Source: an uncultured Granulosicoccaceae bacterium
GTDB lineage: Bacteria; Pseudomonadota; Gammaproteobacteria; Granulosicoccales; Granulosicoccaceae
Direction: 5' to 3'
DNA length: 64,000 nucleotides
Assembly: GCA_937927895.1 (NCBI GenBank)
Contig: CALGKA010000012.1
Span: forward strand, 124,001-188,000
Shown here: piece by piece, positions 44,760 through 53,336 of the stretch
Numbering within the stretch: the first letter of the stretch is position 1
Layout: each line of letters starts with the position of its first letter
The notes under the pieces: generated by a model
The model's input: the letters and a program-made list of their open reading frames with translations, nothing else
Told to the model about the DNA's origin: nothing
Databases searched by the model: none
Position numbers and translations under genes: made by a program

Positions 44760-44864
44760 ATGAATGAGCCGACAATGTTGCTGTGCGCTACCAGCGATGG
44801 AAAAAAAATCGAAGGATCTGTCGAAGTGCCAGATAAATTTATGCGCGGTATGGTGGCTGTATAA
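44760..44864 (+). CDS. Small ORF, 34 aa, just before the GGDEF-EAL gene
   Basis: An ATG ORF encoding 34 residues, beginning MNEPTMLLCATSDGKKIEG and ending VAV. Its stop lies 2 bp before the GGDEF-EAL start. There is no good Shine-Dalgarno. It could be a translational-coupling leader, a short peptide substrate of the upstream export genes, or chance. I recognise no homologue. The rest of the 221-bp gap holds the hairpin at 44655-44676 only. Confidence 0.3.
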   Translation: MNEPTMLLCATSDGKKIEGSVEVPDKFMRGMVAV

Positions 44865-44866
44865 CT

Positions 44867-47800
44867 ATGATGAAATTCCTACGCTCTCCTTTATTTAGAA
44901 TAAGCTTCAGTATGGTGATGCTTGTCATCTCGATACTTCTTGCCGCTGAATTCTTAGGCCTATTCCCAAACAACAACAACGCACGCTACGCTGAGCGCAA
45001 GTTTATCGTTGAGACCCTTGCAGTCCATGTTGCCATGGAAATGGATAGTAGTTCGGGTGAAAACAGTGAAGAAATCTCTGAGCTTCTTCGTACCACAGTA
45101 CAACGCAATAGCATTGTACAATCTGTTGCCGTAAGAAAATCCGATGGCTCAATGGTTGACGTCTATGGCAGCCACGATGCCAACTGGACACTAAAACCTG
45201 ATGAACGCTCTACCCCAACCCAAGTACAAGTACCGTTGTTCGAGGGTAAAGATCAGATCGCCAGTGTCGAAATTCGATTCGCAGGTCTCAACGAGGGCTT
45301 AAGCCTTCTTGATAGACGTGCGTCGTTCGCATCCGTTATTCTCTTTGTAACCCTATCAGGATTTTTTGCCTTCTGCTTGTTCCTTAAAAGGACCCTGCGC
45401 GAGCTTGATCCAGATGCTGTAATTCCAGAACGCGTTAAAAAGGCACTCGATACACTAGCCGAAGGCTTGTTGATCGTCGGTAAAGACGGTGAGATAGTAT
45501 TTTCAAACGCAGAATTTGCAGAAACCGCCGGAATCGCGTCTGAAGATCTTGCCGGGCAAAATTGCAACAAGCTTCGCTGGCACCTGGAAAACGACGAAGA
45601 GCTACCATGGAACAATCTTCTGCGCGGCGGAGAGATGCCACCGGAAGCGACCATCAAACTCAACACTGGTTACGAACAGCTATCCACTTTCACTGTTAAT
45701 GCGACAGCAATTATTGCGGGTGCCAATGAAGTGAGAGGTGCGCTTGTTACTTTTAACGATATCACCCAAGTAGAAATTAAGAACGCAGAGCTTCAAAACG
45801 CGCTAACCAAACTTGAAACAAGCCAGCTGGAAATTACCAGACAAAACAAAGAGCTCGAGTACTTAGCAACTCGTGATCCATTGACGGGTTCATTGAACCG
45901 CCGTTCGTTTTTTAGCGGTTTCGATTTGATATTTGAGGAAGCGACGCAAAATGGTGACGAGCTCACCTGCATCATGACCGATATCGATCACTTTAAAGCC
46001 GTGAACGATACGCATGGACACGGTGTTGGTGATGATGTAATTAAATATCTAGCAGATGTGCTTGCCGAACATTCACGACCCAACGATCTAGTCGGGCGTT
46101 TTGGCGGGGAAGAATTTTGTATCGTGCTACCCAACACAACCATCGAAGAAGGTCACGCGATTGCAGAAGAAATTCGCCATGTTATTGAATCGGGTATCGG
46201 GGCCGAATCATTCTTTGAAAAATGCCAGATTACGGCAAGTTTTGGTGTTGCGTCAATTCACTCAAATCCAGCAACCCCAAGTGACATGGTAGAACAGTCT
46301 GATAAGGCGCTCTATGTTTCAAAAGAAAGCGGCAGAAACCGCGTAACTAATTATTTCGCAGCTATGGATGATGAAGATTTCGACATAGCAGAGGCAGCAA
46401 TTAAGGCACATGCTGAACCTTCAAAACCCGCTGTAGCTGCACCCAAGGTTCCAATACTAGCCGTTCGTGCCACCGCTGCCGGAGCACCCAAAGTTGCAAA
46501 AACAGAAAAACCAGTAACTGATACTCCAATAATAAAGCCTGTTAAAACAGAGCAGACCGAAAGCGACGTTGTACCGTTATTTGCAGATAGTAGTCCCACG
46601 CCTGTACTTAAAGTATCGAACAACAAAGCGTCAGTCACAGAGCTCGACACCTCCGGCGGTGACTCACTACGCTTAGACAGAAGCCTACTACTGGATCGAT
46701 TAGAACAATCGCTAGAGACTGCTGAAAAGGGCAACCATCATGTCGGAATTCTACTAATATCTATCGAAGCGTTGCACCGCATCAATGACACACTAGGTTT
46801 TACTGTTAGCGAAAAGCTCTACAGAAATATCGTTCGACGCTTAAAGAAAACCCTTAAAGAAGAAGCAAACACTTCTATTATTGGTTCGGATAAGCAGAGC
46901 ATTTCGATTTCTCGCTACGGTGACACTGAAATTTGTTTAGCACTCCACCATCTTAATGATCTTGAAGATACACAGGTCATTCACAGCAGAATACTTGAAG
47001 CATTTGATCGAACAATTTCTGTCGATGGTCACGAAATATACGTAGCACTTGATACCGGCATTGGCATCTATCCGAACAACGGCAACAATGCTGATAAACT
47101 AATGCGATGCGCCAGCATCGCAATGCGAGAAGCCAGAGAAATTGATGGCCAGAACAACGTCTGCTACTTTCAGGATGATCTCGACACCAGTTCACGCAAG
47201 CTAATACGTCTTGAGACCGCACTGCACCATGCTCTGGCGCGCAACGAATTTTTTGTGGTATACCAACCGAAAGTTGACCTCAAAACAGGCAGCATCGTTA
47301 GCATGGAAGCGTTACTAAGATGGCGTCACCCTGAAATGGGTATTGTGACTCCCGGTGAATTCATTCCTGTCGCTGAAACCACTGGCCTCATTAACGATAT
47401 AAGTGCATGGGTTACCCGTGTTGTATGCGCTCAATTATCAATGTGGACCGATGCAGGTTATGAAAAACTAACCGTGTCTGTCAATGTCTCACCCGCTGAA
47501 ATGAAAAACGAATCACTGGCAGACAACATCCTCGATTCGATTCAAGAATTCGGCATATCCGCCAACCGACTCGAAGTTGAAATCACCGAATCAATGGCTA
47601 TGAAAGATATGAAAAAGGCCGTTACCACTCTAGAGAAGCTCGACCGCGCCGGCGTAGAAATTTCAATCGATGACTTCGGCACCGGTTACGCATCACTAAG
47701 CTATCTGAAGCAGTTCCCGATCAGCAAAGTAAAGATTGACCGCCTATTCGTATCTGACTTTAAAAAGAACCCTGCGGATGCTCGTATTGTCAGTGGTGTT

Positions 47801-48127
47801 ATTGCGATGAGCCATAGCTTGGGCATGACGGTAGTATGCGAAGGCGTAGAAGATATTGAACAGCTGAGATTTATTCAGGATCATCACTGCGATGAAGTGC
47901 AAGGCAACTTATTGAGCCTTCCACTGCAGCGCCAAGAGGCAACGGCTTTATTGGCTAACCCCAGAAGAATACGTCGCTTAGTGACTGAATACACTGTATC
48001 TGATTTGGGCATGTCATCGATTCACACCAGTGGCACATCAGCATCAATTTCGGGTGTTTTGAACGAATTTCCAGATCTAAGCACTGATAGCACTGACCAC
48101 ACTGAAGACAATGTAGCCGTGAGTTAA
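44867..48127 (+). CDS. Membrane PAS-GGDEF-GGDEF*-EAL c-di-GMP enzyme
   Basis: A 1086-aa protein with membrane helices at about 12-30 and 155-173 flanking a periplasmic sensor. It continues with PAS (about 190-300), a coiled coil (300-333) and a full GGDEF domain (333-500, active site GGEEF 413-417). A disordered Pro/Lys/Thr-rich linker (500-600) leads to a second, degenerate GGDEF-like domain (605-770, site RYGDTE). An EAL domain (785-1035) ends the protein. The EAL domain keeps EALLRWRHP, NVSP, EITES, IDDFGTGYASL and the catalytic Lys in KVKIDR, so it could cleave c-di-GMP. The late motif reads VCEGVE/QGNLLS instead of AEGVE/QGYLFS. The start is MM (ATGATG). Confidence 0.92.
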   Translation: MMKFLRSPLFRISFSMVMLVISILLAAEFLGLFPNNNNARYAERKFIVETLAVHVAMEMDSSSGENSEEISELLRTTVQRNSIVQSVAVRKSDGSMVDVYGSHDANWTLKPDERSTPTQVQVPLFEGKDQIASVEIRFAGLNEGLSLLDRRASFASVILFVTLSGFFAFCLFLKRTLRELDPDAVIPERVKKALDTLAEGLLIVGKDGEIVFSNAEFAETAGIASEDLAGQNCNKLRWHLENDEELPWNNLLRGGEMPPEATIKLNTGYEQLSTFTVNATAIIAGANEVRGALVTFNDITQVEIKNAELQNALTKLETSQLEITRQNKELEYLATRDPLTGSLNRRSFFSGFDLIFEEATQNGDELTCIMTDIDHFKAVNDTHGHGVGDDVIKYLADVLAEHSRPNDLVGRFGGEEFCIVLPNTTIEEGHAIAEEIRHVIESGIGAESFFEKCQITASFGVASIHSNPATPSDMVEQSDKALYVSKESGRNRVTNYFAAMDDEDFDIAEAAIKAHAEPSKPAVAAPKVPILAVRATAAGAPKVAKTEKPVTDTPIIKPVKTEQTESDVVPLFADSSPTPVLKVSNNKASVTELDTSGGDSLRLDRSLLLDRLEQSLETAEKGNHHVGILLISIEALHRINDTLGFTVSEKLYRNIVRRLKKTLKEEANTSIIGSDKQSISISRYGDTEICLALHHLNDLEDTQVIHSRILEAFDRTISVDGHEIYVALDTGIGIYPNNGNNADKLMRCASIAMREAREIDGQNNVCYFQDDLDTSSRKLIRLETALHHALARNEFFVVYQPKVDLKTGSIVSMEALLRWRHPEMGIVTPGEFIPVAETTGLINDISAWVTRVVCAQLSMWTDAGYEKLTVSVNVSPAEMKNESLADNILDSIQEFGISANRLEVEITESMAMKDMKKAVTTLEKLDRAGVEISIDDFGTGYASLSYLKQFPISKVKIDRLFVSDFKKNPADARIVSGVIAMSHSLGMTVVCEGVEDIEQLRFIQDHHCDEVQGNLLSLPLQRQEATALLANPRRIRRLVTEYTVSDLGMSSIHTSGTSASISGVLNEFPDLSTDSTDHTEDNVAVS

Positions 48128-48179
48128 CTATTACAGGTGTTCACTGGCTACAGTCATAGGAGTTGGTGATCACACGGTA

Positions 48180-48185
48180 TATAAT
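48180..48185 (+). promoter_or_regulatory. Candidate -10 box for the SGNH gene
   Basis: A perfect TATAAT 26 bp before the ATG of the SGNH hydrolase, with no recognisable -35. Weak evidence. Confidence 0.3.
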
Positions 48186-48211
48186 CGGTATTTTTTAGCC
48201 CGCTGAAATTT

Positions 48212-48982
48212 ATGCCCCGTATTATTAGTCACCTACAAAAGCTGTTGCTACTGTCAATTGTAGCCAATGTCTGCTTGCTTTTTCTTGGCTTTAAGCTGTT
48301 ATCAGCCCTGCAAGAAACCTATACTGACTATCGTCATTTTCGGGCACTACCGATAGGCACAAGTAGCGCCACCTCGATCACCGCTGATCAAATAGATCAG
48401 AGTAAAAAAACGATTGTATTATTTGGCGATTCGCGTATAGAAACCTGGTACCCGTTACCCCAAGCTGAAAACACTGCGTTTATAAATGCAGGTGTCACAG
48501 GCGAGACCACTTCCGAGATGCTACGTCGATACGAAAGAGACGTGGTAAGGCTGCGACCACGTTACGTGCTGATACAAGCGGGGGTTAATGATCTAACTGC
48601 GGCGGTAACTAAAGGTGTTAAAAACTCTCAAGAACTTGTTGATACCATGCAGGTGAATATGCAGTATTTTATATCTGACTTGGAATCACAGGGTATTGAT
48701 GTCATTGTCACATCGATCCTTCCCAACAAACATTTAAATTTCACTCGTAAGCTTTTTTGGCACAACACGTTGTCTGAAAAAGTCGCACAAGCTAATGCCA
48801 AACTAAAGCAAACCACAGAATCATTAAATGCAGACTGGTTTGACCTTGATCCCTTTTATTTAGATCAGAATGGCGACCCCGTAAACGAACTATTCTTTGA
48901 TACTTTGCATATCAATAATGGTGGCTATGAAGTACTCAATAGCGAACTACATAAGTACCTGAACACGCTATCAACACAATAA
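48212..48982 (+). CDS. Membrane-anchored SGNH/GDSL hydrolase
   Basis: A 256-aa protein. An N-terminal membrane helix or uncleaved signal (about 10-31) is followed by an SGNH domain. Block I is VLFGDSRIETW with the nucleophile Ser (about residue 74), block II is INAGVTGETT, block III is IQAGVNDLT and block V is DTLHINNGGYEVL with the catalytic Asp/His. It is probably a periplasmic esterase or deacetylase acting on polysaccharide or peptidoglycan. It follows the GGDEF-EAL gene by 84 bp but has its own candidate -10 box. Confidence 0.85.
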   Translation: MPRIISHLQKLLLLSIVANVCLLFLGFKLLSALQETYTDYRHFRALPIGTSSATSITADQIDQSKKTIVLFGDSRIETWYPLPQAENTAFINAGVTGETTSEMLRRYERDVVRLRPRYVLIQAGVNDLTAAVTKGVKNSQELVDTMQVNMQYFISDLESQGIDVIVTSILPNKHLNFTRKLFWHNTLSEKVAQANAKLKQTTESLNADWFDLDPFYLDQNGDPVNELFFDTLHINNGGYEVLNSELHKYLNTLSTQ

Positions 48983-48987
48983 ATGTA

Positions 48988-49003
48988 CGTTGCTGCAGCA
49001 ACG
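48988..49003. other. 16-bp palindrome between convergent genes
   Basis: CGTTGCTGCAGCAACG is self-complementary, 5 bp after the SGNH stop and 31 bp before the acuI stop. It can form a 6-bp hairpin with a TGCA loop. Without a T tract, a terminator role is uncertain. Confidence 0.4.
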
Positions 49004-49034
49004 GAGTATTATGTACTACTACAATAGGCACTGC

Positions 49035-50033
49035 TTAGGCATTTAGATCTACCACCACCCGACCTTTTACCTGACCTTTTAGAATAGATTTTCCTAGTGC
49101 TGGTAGATCTTCAAGGGTAGCTGGTTGGATCATAGTCTCGAGTTTATCCATCGGTAAATCAGATGCTATACGTTGCCAAGCTAATAAGCGATTCTCATAC
49201 GGCTGCATCACGGAATCTATTCCAAGTAAATTTACCCCACGCAAAATAAATGGGATAACAGAGGCTGGTAAATCGGCACCTCCTGCCAAACCGATCGCAG
49301 CCACAGACGAGCCATACTTAAGCTGACCAAGCACACGCGCTAACATCGCACCACCTACTGCATCAACGCAGCCAGCCCAAGCTTCAGTCTCAAGTGGCCG
49401 CTTTGTGGTCTCGTTGATATCTTCACGGGCAACAATTTCGCCTGCCCCAAGTGAGGTTAAATAGTCAGCTGTTTCAGGGCGACCGGTAACCGCTGCAACC
49501 TTATAACCTAAGTTACTCAAGATACACGTGGCAACAGAACCCACACCACCCGCAGCCCCCGTAACAAGCACCGGCGCATCACTACCTTTTGAATCTTTTA
49601 GGCCGTGATCTTCAAGTGCCATTACCGCCAACATCGCCGTTAATCCAGCAGTACCTACCGCCATAGCCTGGTGTGTCGTCAAACTGTCTGGAAGCGGCAC
49701 CAACCAATCTGCATTGACTCGCGCTTTCTGAGCGTAGCCGCCCCAATGTGATTCACCCACACGCCAACCGGTTAAGACAACCTTGTCTCCGACTTTGTAG
49801 CGATTATCTTCTGAGGCCTCTACCGTGCCTGCGAAGTCGATCCCCGGGACATGCGGGTACTCTCGCACTAAGCCGCCACCCGGGCCGATGCAAAGCCCGT
49901 CCTTGTAGTTGACAGTGGAGTATTCAACAGCAACAGTCACATTGCCCTCAGGTAGTTGATCTAATTCTATTGACTCAACTGACGCTGCCGTTTTTTTATC
50001 GGCGTCGCGAGTAACTACTAGTGCTTTAAACAT
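49035..50033 (-). CDS. acuI: Acryloyl-CoA reductase-like MDR oxidoreductase (AcuI/YhdH)
   Basis: A 332-aa zinc-independent medium-chain dehydrogenase/reductase. The N-terminus MFKALVVTRD, YSTVNYKDGLCIGPGGGLVREYPHVPGIDFAGTV and the NADPH motif VLVTGAAGGVGSVA (near 155-168) are the AcuI/YhdH signature. AcuI reduces acryloyl-CoA to propionyl-CoA, used in detoxifying acrylate from dimethylsulfoniopropionate and in other C3 metabolism. No dmd or ddd genes are adjacent, so the marine DMSP role is only suggested. Confidence 0.9.
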   Translation of the reverse strand: MFKALVVTRDADKKTAASVESIELDQLPEGNVTVAVEYSTVNYKDGLCIGPGGGLVREYPHVPGIDFAGTVEASEDNRYKVGDKVVLTGWRVGESHWGGYAQKARVNADWLVPLPDSLTTHQAMAVGTAGLTAMLAVMALEDHGLKDSKGSDAPVLVTGAAGGVGSVATCILSNLGYKVAAVTGRPETADYLTSLGAGEIVAREDINETTKRPLETEAWAGCVDAVGGAMLARVLGQLKYGSSVAAIGLAGGADLPASVIPFILRGVNLLGIDSVMQPYENRLLAWQRIASDLPMDKLETMIQPATLEDLPALGKSILKGQVKGRVVVDLNA

Positions 50034-50146
50034 AGAGCCTCCAATGATTTTATTGCCTAATTAGAACAGTCGTGACCGCGCTTTACAATGGCTTCGCTCA
50101 ACAACATCAAATACACTGGTCGTATTAACAACATTAGAGCACGAAC

Positions 50147-50599
50147 ATGCCAGATATTACGGTCAGAACCACTAACACTACAGATGCCGCAATTATCAGT
50201 GAGTTTAATCAGCTCATGGCCATGGAGACTGAAAACAAAACCTTAGACCCCACCACTATAGACAGCGGCGTAAGACGCTTAATGGATAAACCCGAGTACG
50301 GTTACTATTTAATCGCAGAACTAGACAATCAAACCGTTGGCACGTGCATGGTCACTACAGAATGGAGCGACTGGCGCGATGGTTTATTTTGGTGGGTGCA
50401 AAGTGTTTATGTAAAGTCAGAATACCGAAAGCGCGGTGTGTACAGAGCCATGTACAACAAAATACAAACACTGGCGGCAAAAGAACCCGATGTTTACGGC
50501 TTCAGACTCTATGTAGAAAAAGATAATCTTATCGCCCAGAAAACATACGAATCCCTTGGCATGGTTGCCACTGATTATCTTTTATACGAATCTACTTAA
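50147..50599 (+). CDS. GNAT-family N-acetyltransferase
   Basis: A 150-aa GNAT. The acetyl-CoA-binding motif A reads VQSVYVKSEYRKRGVYRAMYNKI (about 85-107), with R-K-R-G-V at the pyrophosphate loop. Motif B is LYVEKDNLIAQKTYESLGM. The acceptor is unknown. It is divergent from acuI (113 bp) and convergent with the aminotransferase. Confidence 0.88.
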   Translation: MPDITVRTTNTTDAAIISEFNQLMAMETENKTLDPTTIDSGVRRLMDKPEYGYYLIAELDNQTVGTCMVTTEWSDWRDGLFWWVQSVYVKSEYRKRGVYRAMYNKIQTLAAKEPDVYGFRLYVEKDNLIAQKTYESLGMVATDYLLYEST

Positions 50600-50658
50600 T
50601 TGATTAGTGCTTATCCAGAAACAGGGGTGTCGCTAAAAATCGCATACATTCAGTGGTT

Positions 50659-50677
50659 CGCAGTAGCGCTTTTTTTT
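50659..50677 (+). terminator. Weak terminator after the GNAT gene
   Basis: A short CGC/GCG stem around AGTA runs into eight T residues (50670-50677). The T tract is convincing, but the stem is only 3-4 bp. Confidence 0.4.
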
Positions 50678-50692
50678 GAATGGGCACTATAA

Positions 50693-51547
50693 CTAGGCCC
50701 TTGCCAAAGAGTTCTTTATGTAGAACTCCCGCAACTTAGGCGCTAGTGGCCCTGGCACTCCAGCGCCGATTTTTACATTGTCGATTTGAACCACTGGCCA
50801 AACAAATGTAGAAGCACTGGTTATAAACGCTTCACTGGCGTTTTTAGCTTCATCCAGAGTGAATGCTCGCTCTTCAAATTCTATTTGCTCTTTCTCTACC
50901 AGCTCAAGAACGGACGCACGGGTAATCCCATGCAATATTTCGTTGCCTAAGTGCCGGGTAATTAACTTCCCATTGGCATCAACAATAAAAGCGTTGTTTG
51001 AGCTTCCTTCGGTGACTAAACCGTCTTCCACCATCCATGCATCCGCCACGCCAGCATCTACAGCCGCTTGTTTAGCTAACACTTGCGCAAGCAGCCCTAC
51101 TGTTTTTATATCACGACGCTTCCAACGAATATCAGGCACAGATATAACGCTAATACCCCGCTTTGCTTGTGGCGCATTGATAATATTTTTTTCTTGTGAG
51201 AACAATACCAATCCAGCTGAGGCATTGGCAGGAAAAGCAAAATCGCGATCAGCAGCACCACGTGTTACTTGCAGGTAGATCATGCCTTCTTGCAAGTTGT
51301 TACGCTTTATGAGTTCGCGCTGTATGTTTATGATCTCGCCATCTGTGGCAGGTGATGGCAATTGCAATTCACTTATCGAGCGACGTAAGCGCTTTAGGTG
51401 AGCTGCATTGTCAATGAGCTTACCTTCCAGTACCGAAGATACCTCATACACACCATCGGCAAACAAAAACCCTCGATCAAAAACGGAAATAACAGCATTT
51501 TCCTCTGCTACGAATTCGCCATTGACGTATACAATTCTGCTCATCAT
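50693..51547 (-). CDS. dat: D-amino-acid aminotransferase-like (class IV PLP enzyme)
   Basis: A 284-aa fold-type IV PLP aminotransferase. It shows VYVNGEFVAEENAVISVFDRGFLFADGVYEV, the catalytic Lys148 in WKRRDIKTVGLL, EGSSNNAFIV and TASTFVWPVVQIDN. These fit D-alanine transaminase (Dat), which makes D-Glu/D-Ala for peptidoglycan, better than IlvE or PabC. The start is ATGATG, and either Met may be used. A branched-chain or 4-amino-4-deoxychorismate specificity cannot be excluded by sequence alone. Confidence 0.85.
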   Translation of the reverse strand: MMSRIVYVNGEFVAEENAVISVFDRGFLFADGVYEVSSVLEGKLIDNAAHLKRLRRSISELQLPSPATDGEIINIQRELIKRNNLQEGMIYLQVTRGAADRDFAFPANASAGLVLFSQEKNIINAPQAKRGISVISVPDIRWKRRDIKTVGLLAQVLAKQAAVDAGVADAWMVEDGLVTEGSSNNAFIVDANGKLITRHLGNEILHGITRASVLELVEKEQIEFEERAFTLDEAKNASEAFITSASTFVWPVVQIDNVKIGAGVPGPLAPKLREFYIKNSLARA

Positions 51548-51778
51548 ATTTTCCAGGATCGCCCCTACTTGAGCGCCATTTCGAGGTTAGTTAAACCTTA
51601 TAAAGTGAATTTAATCGCATGAATGTCTCACTCAATAAAGACTCCCATATAAGGTATGGTATGGTGCCTGCACTATTTAGTTAGTCAGCTTGAACAAAGT
51701 TTATCTTATCGAGCAAACCCGGTCGACAGATCAACCGTTGCAGCATGTGCACTAACACCAAAACTGCCAGACGCTCTT

Positions 51779-52009
51779 ATGACAGAATCACCACGCCGGC
51801 GACGACGGCCAAGACCGTTACCCGCTGATGCGCCAGAGGTTGCATCACCGTGTATCAGCATCTGTGAAATAGACCAGGCGTCTGGCCTGTGCAGCGGTTG
51901 CTATAGAACCCTGGAAGAGATCGCCACCTGGTCGAGAATCCCTAATCAAAAACGTTGGGATATCGTGCAATCTCTGCGCGAGCGACGGGCAACGTTTAAA
52001 CTTGAATAA
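51779..52009 (+). CDS. DUF1289-family small Cys-rich protein
   Basis: A 76-aa protein from the ATG at 51779. The upstream frame to 51656 lacks family similarity and is dropped. An Arg/Pro-rich N-terminus is followed by the DUF1289 pattern C-I-S-I-C-E-I-D...C-S-G-C-Y-R-T-L-E-E-I-A-x-W, with four cysteines that could bind a metal or Fe-S cluster. The function is unknown. No Shine-Dalgarno is clear. The 231-bp gap before it shows nothing recognisable. Confidence 0.85.
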   Translation: MTESPRRRRRPRPLPADAPEVASPCISICEIDQASGLCSGCYRTLEEIATWSRIPNQKRWDIVQSLRERRATFKLE

Positions 52010-52041
52010 CCTCACCGTATAATATTTACAACGCCCAGCCT

Positions 52042-52899
52042 CTAGGAAGGCGAGTTTTGCGTCCGAAACGGATTTGCAGGGTATGTGCCCAACACTTTTA
52101 ACTTAGTCGAATAGAATTGCAGTTCTTCAAAGGCGGTAGCCACTAACTTATCAGACGGGTGACCTTCAATTTCTGCATAAAACTGCGCCACTTGAAAACG
52201 CTCATCAATAATGTAACTCTCGAGCTTGGTTAGGTTAACGCCGCAAGTCGCAAACCCACCAAGCGATTTATACAAAGCCGCCGGCACGCTGCGAACCTCG
52301 AAAACAAAACTGGTCATGCATGGTCCATCTTGCGGATCAGGCTCAACGCGACTTCGCGAAAGCACAACAAAACGCGTAGTATTGCCGAGCCGATCCTCTA
52401 CCCGCTCCCGCAATATATCTAAACCATAAATTTCAGCAGCCAACGCCGATGCAATAGCGCCCTGGGTTGGATCTTTAAGATCTCTGATTTCTCTTGCTGA
52501 ACCGGCTGTATCACTTGCAGAAACAGGCTTCACTTTTAGCTCATCAAACAAAGACAAGCATTGCGCAAGCCCTTGCGGGTGGGAGCGAATATGAGTCAGC
52601 TGATCAAGCGATGAACCAGGCACGCCCAACAAGCAATGTTTCACCGGCTGATAGTGTTCATTGATAATATACAGCGTTGATTCCGGGATCAGATGGTGAA
52701 TATCTGCCACTCGACCACCGAGTGAGTTTTCAATAGGGATCATGGCCAGGGCGGTTTCACGTTTCTCAACTGCCGCGAAAGCTGCAGAAAACGATTCATA
52801 GGCCACCGGCTCTAAGTCGGGGTAAGCGGTCTTGCAGGAAAGATGCGAATACGCACCGGGCTCCCCTTGATAAGCGATTTTGTTCTTATAATCAGTCAT
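52042..52899 (-). CDS. pheA: Prephenate dehydratase
   Basis: A 285-aa monofunctional enzyme converting prephenate to phenylpyruvate. It shows AYQGEPGAYSH, MIPIENSLGGRVAD, and the catalytic TRF motif at NTTRFVV (173-179, Thr175). An ACT regulatory domain occupies about 195-275, where the usual ESRP site reads LESYIIDERFQVAQFYAEIEGH, as in the alphaproteobacterial-type enzymes. There is no fused chorismate mutase. Phe feedback is expected through the ACT domain. Confidence 0.94.
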   Translation of the reverse strand: MTDYKNKIAYQGEPGAYSHLSCKTAYPDLEPVAYESFSAAFAAVEKRETALAMIPIENSLGGRVADIHHLIPESTLYIINEHYQPVKHCLLGVPGSSLDQLTHIRSHPQGLAQCLSLFDELKVKPVSASDTAGSAREIRDLKDPTQGAIASALAAEIYGLDILRERVEDRLGNTTRFVVLSRSRVEPDPQDGPCMTSFVFEVRSVPAALYKSLGGFATCGVNLTKLESYIIDERFQVAQFYAEIEGHPSDKLVATAFEELQFYSTKLKVLGTYPANPFRTQNSPS

Positions 52900-52944
52900 T
52901 TCGCAGCGTCGTTAGTGATCGTTCAAAGTTATGAGTAATAGGCT

Positions 52945-53304
52945 TTAAGCGCGATTGTGCTCTACAGCCTGCAACAGCCACGTACTATACAATTTTTTTT
53001 GAATGTCTGATTTTTTTCGTATTTTAGTGTGACGCATTTTCTGCCCAGACCCTTGCAACAAACCTTGCGGATCTAATAGGTAAATTCCAGCGGTGAAAAA
53101 CTGCAGCGCAATATAGCCTCTGGCATGCCTAATGGAACACACCATGCCGTCTAACTCATAGACTGGATAGCCCCACTTTATACTCTCATTGGCTGTGGGC
53201 AATGTTTTTAGTATTAATGCCCTGAGTTCCGTTGCCAACTCTGCCAGTTCGGCTGGCAGGCTCGCAATATGTTCAGCTACGGGATCTTTTGAATTGTTGG
53301 TCAC
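52945..53304 (-). CDS. DUF1801-family protein
   Basis: A 119-aa protein with the DUF1801 core: ESIKWGYPVYELDGMVCSIRHARGYIALQFFTAGIYL and the late GSGQKMRHTKIRK. Length and pattern match YdhG-like iron-frataxin-fold proteins of unknown function. It lies between pheA and the DUF2461 gene, all on minus, with gaps of about 30-45 bp. Confidence 0.85.
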   Translation of the reverse strand: MTNNSKDPVAEHIASLPAELAELATELRALILKTLPTANESIKWGYPVYELDGMVCSIRHARGYIALQFFTAGIYLLDPQGLLQGSGQKMRHTKIRKKSDIQKKLYSTWLLQAVEHNRA

Positions 53305-53336
53305 AATAAATTCACAGCGGCATTCAAGCTACGTAT

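Noticed and set aside
46351-46734. 127-codon antisense frame over the GGDEF-EAL linker
   Set aside because: The linker is low complexity, so long open shadows are expected. No start signal.
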